A stretch of 64,000 nt of DNA. It comes from Lacinutrix himadriensis (lineage in GTDB: Bacteria; Bacteroidota; Bacteroidia; Flavobacteriales; Flavobacteriaceae). The notes beneath the pieces were generated by a model. It did no database searches and was not told where the DNA came from. It worked only from the letters and a program-made list of their open reading frames with translations. Location: the NCBI RefSeq assembly GCF_001418105.1, contig NZ_LIQI01000019.1, positions 248,001-312,000 on the forward strand, given 5' to 3'. The position numbers and the translations under genes are program-made. Position 1 is the first letter of the stretch. Each line of letters opens with the position of its first letter. Of the stretch, positions 1 through 6,791 are shown piece by piece.

Positions 1-389
1 AGAATTTAATGTAATTTTTTTCATAATTTTAGATTAAGTTATTGATTTGGACTTCAAAAATAATCTTTTATCTTATAAAACCGTACACATTTTTTAGGTT
101 TTGTAAAAGCATAAAACACAACAATCCATAGCAAACAAAACAACACCACAAACCACTAAACACAAGCTACATACAACAAAAAAAAAAGACTCCTGCTTTT
201 ATTAAAAAGGAGATACAGGTAGCCATTGATCATGCTTAAAGAGATTTAATTTTGTAAAAAAGCGTCATATGTTCTTCCATCCTCTAGAGATATAAAAAGC
301 ATTTAAACATCATATAAAAGGTTCTATTATTCCATTTGCATACTTTATACGAAAATCGTAACATTACATTTCTTAAACCAACCAAATTC
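1..389. other. upstream region without a recognised gene
   Basis: No convincing coding region is seen here. The stretch is strongly AT-rich and contains poly-A runs. It should hold the promoter of the antiporter gene that follows, but I see no clear TAnnTTTG box at a suitable distance. A gene ending upstream of the window cannot be excluded. Confidence 0.5.
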
Positions 390-1856
390 ATGCAAGAAGA
401 CGATAATCTTTCCGAAATTAATATTGAAGACCAAAAAATCATAGATAACAAAGAACTTAATATATGGGAAGCACTTATTCCTGTTGTCGTCTTAATGAGC
501 TTATTAGCGTATAATATCTTTTTTGCGGATGGCGAAATGTTTGGAGAATATTCCAACCAAATCATTTTATTAATTGGAGGTTTTGTTGCTTTTATTGATG
601 GTTTATTTAATAAAGTGACGCCTTTAATTATGGTGCAAGAGATTTGGGAAAACCTTAAAAGTGTTTTTGTACCCATTATGATTTTATTTCTTGTTGGTGC
701 TTTAGCAGGAACTTGGCTAGTCAGTGGTGTAATTCCTGCAATGGTGTATTACGGATTACAAGTATTAAGTCCAGCGATATTTTTACCAGCTTCTGTAATT
801 ATTTGTGCTATTATTTCTGTGGCTACTGGAAGTTCTTGGACGACCTCTGCAACTGTAGGTATTGCACTCGTTGGTATTGGTACTGCCTTAGGCATCAATC
901 CAGGAATGATTGCCGGAGCAGTAATTTCAGGTGCTTATTTTGGAGATAAAATGTCGCCTTTAAGTGATACCACTAACCTTGCTCCTGCTATGGCTGGAAC
1001 CGATTTGTTTACCCATATTAGATACATGACCATCACAACAGTGCCTACCATTATTATTACACTAATTGCATTCTCAATTATGAGTGCAACTATTGATACT
1101 ACAGGAAGTGCAGATATTAGCGGATTACTAGCTAGCATAAAAAGCACCTTTACTATTTCACCTTTATTATTTTTGGTCCCATTAGGTGTTATTGCTTTAA
1201 TATTACTAAAAACAAAACCCTTAATCGCACTTGGTGCTGGTGTGCTTTTAGCTGCTGTTTTTGCTTTTGTTTTTCAAATGGATGTTTTAAATGGTTTATC
1301 CGATTCTAACTTTACAGCAATTACAAATGCTATTTTTACCGACACACAAATTACTACAGATAACGAAAAATTAAACGATTTGTTTAGCGCTGGAGGAATG
1401 AAAGGTATGCTTTGGACTATCTTCTTAATTTGTTGTGCTATGGTCTTTGGAGGTATCATGGATGCTATTGGCGCCTTGTCAAGAATCACCAAAGAATTAT
1501 TAAAATTAGCAACTACCGTATTTGGTTTATTTGCTAGTACTGTAATTAGCTGTTTAGGTTTAAACGCTATTGCTAGTGATCAATATTTAGCAATAGTTAT
1601 CCCTGGAAAAATGTTTAAAAAAGCATACGAAGACAAAGGTTTAGCTCCTGAAAATTTAAGTAGAACGCTGGAAGATTCTGGAACTGTAACTTCGGTACTT
1701 ATTCCTTGGAATACTTGTGGCGCATACCAATCTGGAGTTTTAGGTGTTGGTGTATCCGAGTACTTTTTATATGCCATCTTCAACTGGTTAAGTCCTTTTA
1801 CTACTTTACTTTTTGCTGCATTAAATATTAAAATAAGACAACTAAAAAACAAATAG
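390..1856 (+). CDS. nhaC: NhaC-type Na+/H+ antiporter
   Basis: A 488-residue inner-membrane protein with about twelve hydrophobic segments. The conserved antiporter stretch is present, with SSWTTSATVG followed by GAYFGDKMSPLSDTTNLAPA, the family signature that carries the ion-binding Asp and Ser/Thr residues. A second conserved part near the C-terminus contains GLNAIASDQYLAI and SVLIPWNTCGAYQ. By family it exchanges Na+ for H+, for pH and sodium homeostasis in a marine setting. I chose the ATG at 390, which gives a hydrophilic acidic N-terminus. The frame extends to a TTG at 336, but those extra residues look non-coding. It appears monocistronic, with a terminator just downstream. Substrate (Na+, or an amino acid/malate-lactate variant) cannot be fixed from sequence. 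Confidence 0.88.
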   Translation: MQEDDNLSEINIEDQKIIDNKELNIWEALIPVVVLMSLLAYNIFFADGEMFGEYSNQIILLIGGFVAFIDGLFNKVTPLIMVQEIWENLKSVFVPIMILFLVGALAGTWLVSGVIPAMVYYGLQVLSPAIFLPASVIICAIISVATGSSWTTSATVGIALVGIGTALGINPGMIAGAVISGAYFGDKMSPLSDTTNLAPAMAGTDLFTHIRYMTITTVPTIIITLIAFSIMSATIDTTGSADISGLLASIKSTFTISPLLFLVPLGVIALILLKTKPLIALGAGVLLAAVFAFVFQMDVLNGLSDSNFTAITNAIFTDTQITTDNEKLNDLFSAGGMKGMLWTIFLICCAMVFGGIMDAIGALSRITKELLKLATTVFGLFASTVISCLGLNAIASDQYLAIVIPGKMFKKAYEDKGLAPENLSRTLEDSGTVTSVLIPWNTCGAYQSGVLGVGVSEYFLYAIFNWLSPFTTLLFAALNIKIRQLKNK

Positions 1857-1899
1857 CCGGAAACTATTTCGTTTACATTTTACTATAACAAAAATTTAT

Positions 1900-1940
1900 A
1901 GCCTAATAAGATTTAAAAATTTTATTAGGCTTGTTTTTTT
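1900..1940 (+). terminator. intrinsic terminator after nhaC
   Basis: The stem arms AGCCTAATAA and TTATTAGGCT are fully complementary. They are separated by an A/T loop and followed by a T-run. Confidence 0.8.
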
Positions 1941-1960
1941 GGTGTTGCAATGTATCTTTG
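1931..1960 (+). promoter_or_regulatory. Bacteroidota promoter of the peroxiredoxin gene
   Basis: TTG at 1931-1933 and TATCTTTG at 1953-1960 are separated by 19 nt, matching the Bacteroidota -33/-7 pattern TTG ... TAnnTTTG. The box lies about 43 nt before the peroxiredoxin start codon. Confidence 0.7.
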
Positions 1961-2003
1961 CACACTGAAAACACAATATAATAATTTATAAAATTTTAAA
2001 ATA

Positions 2004-2648
2004 ATGGCTATAGTAGGAAAACAATTCCCAGATTTAAATGTGGATGCAATGAACGAAATGGGAGATACTTTCAAATTAAACGTTCTTGAAGAAGCAAAAA
2101 ACAACAAGAAAAAAGTATTATTATTCTGGTATCCTAAAGATTTTACTTTTGTTTGTCCAACAGAATTACACGCTTTTGAAGCTGCAAAAGAAGAATTTGC
2201 AAAAAGAAATACAATCGTTATTGGTGCATCTTGTGATACTCCAGAAGTACACTTTGCATGGTTAAATACACCAAAAAATAATGGTGGTATTGAAGGTGTT
2301 ACTTACCCAATTCTTGCAGATTCTAACCGTAACTTAGCAAACACTTTAGGGATTTTAGATATCACTAACGAAAAATACAACGAAGAAACTGGTGTGGTAA
2401 CTGTAGATGGTGACAACGTAACATACAGAGCAACATACGTAATTGATGAAGATGGTGTAGTACAACACGAAGGAATCAACAACATGCCAATTGGTAGAAA
2501 CGTAAACGAATTTTTACGTATTATCGATGCTTTAACACACGTGCAAGAAAAAGGAGAAGTTTGTCCTGCAAACTGGGAAGAAGGTAAAGATGCAATGAGT
2601 GCAAACAGATTAGGTACTGCAGAGTATTTAGCAAATCACGTAAACTAA
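2004..2648 (+). CDS. typical 2-Cys peroxiredoxin (AhpC/Prx family)
   Basis: A 214-residue cytosolic thiol peroxidase that reduces H2O2 and organic hydroperoxides. The peroxidatic Cys is in DFTFVCPTELHAF (about residue 50). The resolving Cys is in GEVCPANW near residue 187. Between them is the usual thioredoxin-fold core, with the FAWLN and YPILADSN segments. Length fits the family. Its own promoter box is 43 nt upstream. The thioredoxin-like gene begins 6 nt after the stop, so the pair is very probably co-transcribed, and the thioredoxin is the likely reductant. No AhpF is seen in the window, which supports thioredoxin-dependent recycling (inference). Confidence 0.93.
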   Translation: MAIVGKQFPDLNVDAMNEMGDTFKLNVLEEAKNNKKKVLLFWYPKDFTFVCPTELHAFEAAKEEFAKRNTIVIGASCDTPEVHFAWLNTPKNNGGIEGVTYPILADSNRNLANTLGILDITNEKYNEETGVVTVDGDNVTYRATYVIDEDGVVQHEGINNMPIGRNVNEFLRIIDALTHVQEKGEVCPANWEEGKDAMSANRLGTAEYLANHVN

Positions 2649-2654
2649 TTTATC

Positions 2655-2963
2655 ATGGTACAAGAATTAGATCAAGATAATCTTGCCGAAATTATTGCCG
2701 CTAACAAAACCGTTGTAGTACAATATTCTGCAACGTGGTGTGGTAACTGTCGTATTATGAAACCAAAAGTTAAGAAATTAGCTAGTGAGTTAGAAGATAT
2801 TACGTTTGTTATCGCTGACGCGGAAAAATTTCCGGAATCTAGAAAATTAGCGACCGTAGATAATTTACCAACCTTTGCTGCTTTTAAAGATGGGAAATTT
2901 GTGAATCAAACACAGACGAACAAATTTGACGTTTTAAAAGAATTAGTAAACGAAGTAGCATAA
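2655..2963 (+). CDS. thioredoxin-family protein with CGNC active site
   Basis: A 102-residue single-domain thioredoxin fold with no signal peptide, so cytosolic. The active site is WCGNC in SATWCGNCRIMKP near residue 30, and a conserved cis-Pro follows in NLPTFAAF. The usual thioredoxin Pro in CGPC is replaced by Asn, a substitution expected to shift the redox potential (inference). It is 6 nt downstream of the peroxiredoxin and probably its electron donor. Just after the gene the sequence runs into a 64-bp repeat array. The operon may continue into the small conserved gene at 3231. Confidence 0.9.
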   Translation: MVQELDQDNLAEIIAANKTVVVQYSATWCGNCRIMKPKVKKLASELEDITFVIADAEKFPESRKLATVDNLPTFAAFKDGKFVNQTQTNKFDVLKELVNEVA

Positions 2964-2998
2964 CCTATTACTTTTCGCTGTAGCGGAATTAAAAAAAC

Positions 2999-3172
2999 GT
3001 CAGTTCGAGTGATTCCATTTTTTTATCGGAATTCTAACGAAAACAATTTTTCAAATAGAAATGTCAGTTCGAGTGATTCCGATTTTTTATCGGAATTCTA
3101 ACGAAAACAATTTTTCAAATAGAAATGTCAGTTCGAGTGATTCCGATTTTTTATCGGAATTGTATCGAGAAC
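2999..3172. repeat. three tandem copies of a 64-bp intergenic repeat
   Basis: Copies start at 2999, 3063 and 3127, an exact 64-nt period. Each begins GTCAGTTCGAGTGATTCC, followed by a small hairpin in which TTCCGAT pairs with ATCGGAA. The first copy has lost two bases' worth of the hairpin. The third copy ends TTGTATCGAGAAC, the usual end of a dispersed repeat known from many flavobacterial intergenic regions (from memory). Copies are nearly identical, so the expansion looks recent. Confidence 0.85.
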
Positions 3173-3230
3173 AACTTTTAAAACAATACAGGTTTCCGTT
3201 TTCACGGAAATGAAAAAATAAATATTTTCA

Positions 3231-3488
3231 ATGAAATTACCAGTAATAAAACACTTAGCACAGTTTATAGAGGACAATGACGAAGACTATATAGTAGAAA
3301 CCATTGAAACCCTAGAAGCATTAACCGAAGTTCCTTCCTTAAAAGATGAAGAACTAGACGTTATTGGAGAATTAATCTCAAATATGTATGGTGCCATTGA
3401 AGTAAACAAAATGATTAAAGAAGGTGCAACTAAAAAAGATGCAGTAAACAACTTTATGCAACGTGTTTTAGGTTCCATCGATAAATAA
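3231..3488 (+). CDS. small conserved flavobacterial protein (DUF6952-like)
   Basis: An 85-residue acidic, mainly helical, soluble protein with no signal peptide or membrane segment. It begins MKLPVIKHLAQFIEDNDEDY and ends in a helical tail, MQRVLGSIDK. I recognise it as a small family that usually sits after the peroxiredoxin/thioredoxin pair in Flavobacteriia. DUF6952 is my best label, from memory. The function is unknown; conserved position hints at a role linked to thiol peroxide metabolism (inference). A strong terminator follows 27 nt after the stop, closing the transcription unit. Confidence 0.75.
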   Translation: MKLPVIKHLAQFIEDNDEDYIVETIETLEALTEVPSLKDEELDVIGELISNMYGAIEVNKMIKEGATKKDAVNNFMQRVLGSIDK

Positions 3489-3514
3489 CTGAAAAAGAAA
3501 ATTAGTATTTAAGA

Positions 3515-3546
3515 AACCATCTTGTGAAAACAAGGTGGTTTTTTTG
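3515..3546 (+). terminator. intrinsic terminator
   Basis: AACCATCTTGT and ACAAGGTGGTT form a near-perfect stem with a GAAA loop, followed by a T-run. The shape (GAAA loop, GGTGGTTTT 3' arm) recurs at 5303-5332. Confidence 0.85.
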
Positions 3547-3558
3547 TTTATACGGAAG

Positions 3559-3589
3559 TTTGACTTTGTGAAACTTTCTACTATCTTCG
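3559..3589 (+). promoter_or_regulatory. probable promoter of the Crp-type regulator
   Basis: TTTG at 3559-3562 and TATCTTCG at 3582-3589 are 19 nt apart. The second box differs from TAnnTTTG at one base. Confidence 0.5.
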
Positions 3590-3659
3590 TTTAATACCAA
3601 TACCAATAATGTAAATCGCATTTATTTAGTAGCTGTTCCAAACCATGTAAAGCATACCA

Positions 3660-4229
3660 ATGAAAAATTTACTACACTATATTCAATCTCGATTTACGAT
3701 CACTAATGACGATATAAGCTTCGTTGAAAACTATTTTATTAGCGAAAATGTACCGGCACAAACCATACTTTTAGAAGCAGGAAAAGTAGAACGCTATATT
3801 TATTTTTTGAGTGAAGGTATTGTAAAAGGCTATCAAAATATAGATGGTAAAATTGTAGTACAACATCTCGTTGCAGAACACGATTTCTTCACTTCTTTAG
3901 ATAGTTTTATGAGTGAGACAGCTGCTCCTGATTACTACGAAACCGTTACCAATTGTACACTTTTAAAAATCTCTAAACCAGATTACGAATTACTTCAAAG
4001 CAACTCCTCCTTCTGGAGTAACTTCATAAAAACCGTTACTAATGAGCATCTAAACTGTAAAGTCGAACGCGTTAAAGATTTTCAGATATTAACGGCAAAA
4101 GAACGCTATCTAAAGTTTATAAAACAACATCCAAACCTAGCATTACATGTGTCTGTAGATAATATGGCTTCCTTTTTAGGTATGGAACCACAATCTTTAA
4201 GTCGTATTAGAAAACAAATCACTTTCTAA
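3660..4229 (+). CDS. Crp/Fnr-family transcriptional regulator
   Basis: A 189-residue cytosolic regulator. Residues about 20-120 form the cyclic-nucleotide-binding-like beta barrel, with GKVERYIYFLSEGIVKGYQ and a later HDFFTS segment. The C-terminus is a winged helix with MASFLGMEPQSLSRIRKQI as recognition helix. The cNMP pocket lacks the classic RxS phosphate-binding Arg, as is usual in this short Bacteroidota subgroup, so a cyclic nucleotide is unlikely to be the ligand. The reductase gene 60 nt downstream in the same direction is its likely target or partner (inference). Confidence 0.88.
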   Translation: MKNLLHYIQSRFTITNDDISFVENYFISENVPAQTILLEAGKVERYIYFLSEGIVKGYQNIDGKIVVQHLVAEHDFFTSLDSFMSETAAPDYYETVTNCTLLKISKPDYELLQSNSSFWSNFIKTVTNEHLNCKVERVKDFQILTAKERYLKFIKQHPNLALHVSVDNMASFLGMEPQSLSRIRKQITF

Positions 4230-4289
4230 CAAATGTTATTTTTCTACTTTTAATTACTTCGCACCTTTGCTGCAACAAAAAAATAAAAC

Positions 4290-5294
4290 ATGAGCAAAGA
4301 AATAGCATTAGTAACTGGAGGAAATGGACATCTAGGAAACAATGTAATCCGTTTATTACTTTCTAGAAACCAAAAGGTAAGAACAACCGTAAGAGACATC
4401 CATAACACCGCGCCTTTTATAGGTTTAGATTGCGAAGTGGTACAAGCCGACCTTTTGGATACAGCATCTTTAAAAAAAGCATTTAAAGGAATTACCCATC
4501 TTTATGCTGTAGCGGCAAATTTTAGTATGTGGGCGAAAAACCCGAAAACGGAAATTTATGACAACAACCTACAAGGCACACAAAACCTATTTGATATCGC
4601 CAAAGCATCGGGTATTAAAAACATCGTTTATGTTAGTTCTGTTGCTTCTTTAGACTTCACCTCCTTACCTGCTCATGTAGATAATGGGTATAATAAAGAC
4701 CGAAGAAACTGGTATTACAATTCTAAAAACGATTCCGATACATTAGCTCTAGCCTTAGGCAAAAAATACAACATAAGAACCGTTGTCATTCTACCATCTG
4801 CCATGATTGGAAGCCATGCACACAAGCTTAGTTACTCCAACCATTTGGTGCATCAAATTTTAAAAGGTGAAATTCCTGTAGACACCAACATCACGTTAAA
4901 TTGGATAGACGTCAAAGATGTTGCTTTTGGCGCATACCAAGCCATGGTAAAAGGAAAAAACAGCACACGATATATATTAGCAAACCCAACACATACCACA
5001 TTGCAAGAAAGTGTAAAAATTGCCGCAGCTTTATATCCCGAATTAAAATTAAAAACACCTAAAAAAGTACCCAAATGTTTATTGTACTCGGTGGCAGGAC
5101 TTATGGAGTTTAGTAGTAAAATAACCGGAAAAGAACCCTTATTGCAACGGCATTATTTAGATATGTTTTACGGACTAAAACAGGATTATGATATCACTAC
5201 ATCTATAAACGAATTAGGTTTTACTCCCAAACCCTCCAAACAAGCCTTAGAAGAAGCTCTTCAATATTTAAAAAACGATTGGAAAGAAAAATAA
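4290..5294 (+). CDS. NAD(P)-dependent epimerase/reductase, extended SDR family
   Basis: A 334-residue Rossmann-fold oxidoreductase. The N-terminal cofactor motif is GGNGHLGNNVIRLL at about residue 9. The catalytic pair is the Tyr and Lys of YYNSK near residue 150, preceded by VYVSSVASL with the catalytic Ser. Overall it resembles dihydroflavonol-4-reductase and 3-beta-hydroxysteroid-dehydrogenase-like bacterial enzymes. The substrate is unknown. A CACCTTTG box at 4262-4269 may be a promoter of its own, though the preceding Crp-type regulator could also be co-transcribed. A terminator follows 8 nt after the stop. Confidence 0.88.
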   Translation: MSKEIALVTGGNGHLGNNVIRLLLSRNQKVRTTVRDIHNTAPFIGLDCEVVQADLLDTASLKKAFKGITHLYAVAANFSMWAKNPKTEIYDNNLQGTQNLFDIAKASGIKNIVYVSSVASLDFTSLPAHVDNGYNKDRRNWYYNSKNDSDTLALALGKKYNIRTVVILPSAMIGSHAHKLSYSNHLVHQILKGEIPVDTNITLNWIDVKDVAFGAYQAMVKGKNSTRYILANPTHTTLQESVKIAAALYPELKLKTPKKVPKCLLYSVAGLMEFSSKITGKEPLLQRHYLDMFYGLKQDYDITTSINELGFTPKPSKQALEEALQYLKNDWKEK

Positions 5295-5302
5295 TAAACC
5301 CT

Positions 5303-5332
5303 AAAACCACTTGGTGAAAGCTTGGTGGTTTT
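5303..5332. terminator. bidirectional intrinsic terminator
   Basis: AAAACCAC and GTGGTTTT are the outer arms of a stem with a GAAAG-type loop. It lies between two convergent genes and has A/T runs on both sides, so it can serve both strands. Confidence 0.75.
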
Positions 5333-5335
5333 AAC

Positions 5336-6394
5336 TTATACCAATCCCCTTTTTATCTGTGCTACAATTTGGTTCCCTCTATAAATGGCACCTTCCATAT
5401 AGCCTCCATAACTTGGTGAGGTTTCCGAACCGGCTATGAAAAAACGATCCTTTATATATGCCTTTTGATAAATGGGATGGCCGTTGTTTTCGTGCGGACT
5501 TATAAATCCAGAATCCGCTGTGGAAACTAAAGGTTCTTCGCTCCAATTCTTTTCTTCATACGAAAGATAATTAACGCCATCTTCGCCAAAAAATTTAAAA
5601 AGCTGTTCCCGTACTTTTTCTTCTCGATAAGCTTTGGTTTCGGTAGCTAAAGCACCATGTAAAAAACCCATTAATGCAAAGTGTTTATGCTCCAAATCGG
5701 AATGATCATACATTTCTGTAAACGGACCAACATTACTAAAACCAACACCAGACAACCCTTTTTCTTTCCAGAAAGCACTTTTATACACCAATGCAAACTT
5801 AATAGCATCTTTCATCCAGGTGTGTGTATGCTTGGCAACTTGTATCAAATTGCTATCTAATGCGGGAGAAAACGTCACGCTATGCACCAATACTTTTGGT
5901 GGCAGCGTAGAAACCACAAGATCTGCAGTAAAAGCGGTGTTTTCGGTAAGGACTTCTACCCCATTTTCTGTGGTATTAATTTGCTGTACTTTTTGATTGA
6001 ACAACAATTCTTCTTTAGAAAAAGCCATGGCCAATTGGTCTAAAAGAACACGCGTGCCACCAGCAATTCTATAGCTTATTTCTTGATTTTGTGGAAGCTG
6101 AAAACGTTGCACTGCATGAACACTCGTAGCTTCAAATAACGCATCGCCACGCATGTCTTGCTCAAATAAGGTAATGTTTAATTCCCTACACAATTTCAAT
6201 AGCTCTTCATTGTATTTCCATAGCCAAGTTGCGCCTAGTTCTACATGGGTATCCTGCACGTTTTTGGTAAAAATTCTTCCGCCAATTCTAGCATTCGCTT
6301 CTAGAATACGCACTAAAAAACCTTCTTTTTTTAATCTATATCCCAAATACAAACCCGAAAGCCCAGCACCAATAATTACTATTTTCTTTTTCAT
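5336..6394 (-). CDS. FAD-dependent amine-oxidase-like enzyme
   Basis: A 352-residue flavoprotein. The N-terminus carries the dinucleotide-binding motif GAGLSGLYLGYRL (residues about 8-20), followed by EANARIGGRI, the classical GG-R motif of the monoamine oxidase family. The C-terminal FAD-contact region is FIAGSETSPSYGGYMEGAIYRG. It is shorter than typical monoamine oxidases (about 450 residues) but keeps both FAD ends. Substrate is unknown: amines, polyamines and carotenoid-like compounds are all possible in this superfamily. Transcribed alone, converging on the reductase gene, with a shared terminator. No signal peptide. Confidence 0.85.
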   Translation of the reverse strand: MKKKIVIIGAGLSGLYLGYRLKKEGFLVRILEANARIGGRIFTKNVQDTHVELGATWLWKYNEELLKLCRELNITLFEQDMRGDALFEATSVHAVQRFQLPQNQEISYRIAGGTRVLLDQLAMAFSKEELLFNQKVQQINTTENGVEVLTENTAFTADLVVSTLPPKVLVHSVTFSPALDSNLIQVAKHTHTWMKDAIKFALVYKSAFWKEKGLSGVGFSNVGPFTEMYDHSDLEHKHFALMGFLHGALATETKAYREEKVREQLFKFFGEDGVNYLSYEEKNWSEEPLVSTADSGFISPHENNGHPIYQKAYIKDRFFIAGSETSPSYGGYMEGAIYRGNQIVAQIKRGLV

Positions 6395-6791
6395 TTCTTC
6401 AAAGATAACGAAGTGCGGGTGGATACAAAACTGCCTGGTGAAAGCTTGGTGGTTTTTTTGTTTTTTTTTGGCAATTACGGTTTACCGTAAAATAGTTAAC
6501 ACAAAACAATGTAACTTGCTTAATAAGAGAAAAATACGTAGTTCTACGTATTTTATGATAGTAAAATAAAAACTAACTTGGGTGCGTATAGTTTTATTGA
6601 ATGATAGTATTAATGGACTTATTATATACTGTCTTATTTACAGAATATAATCTATAAAAATGATGATATAACGAGTTGTGTGCAATATTGAGTGACTATT
6701 TGCTAACACAATTTTCACTCTAAAACCATAGATTATCATCATAAGTTTTAAATGATAAATTGAATATATAAATTTAAAAAAAAACTAAATT
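6395..6791. other. intergenic region with palindromes and a cassette-edge motif
   Basis: No gene seen. It holds a 21-bp stretch at 6436-6456 identical to part of the terminator at 5312-5332. It also holds a palindrome TTACGG-N4-CCGTAA at 6475-6490 and an inverted repeat AAAATACGTA/TACGTATTTT at 6531-6554. GTTGTGTGCA at 6675-6684 is the exact reverse complement of TGCACACAAC at 9654-9663, just after the next gene. Confidence 0.65.

Noticed and set aside
284-676. Antisense open frame over the antiporter gene
   Set aside because: It opposes a clear NhaC reading frame and its translation shows no domain or consistent composition.
2999-3172. Possible CRISPR array
   Set aside because: Units repeat over their full 64 bp, so there are no unique spacers.
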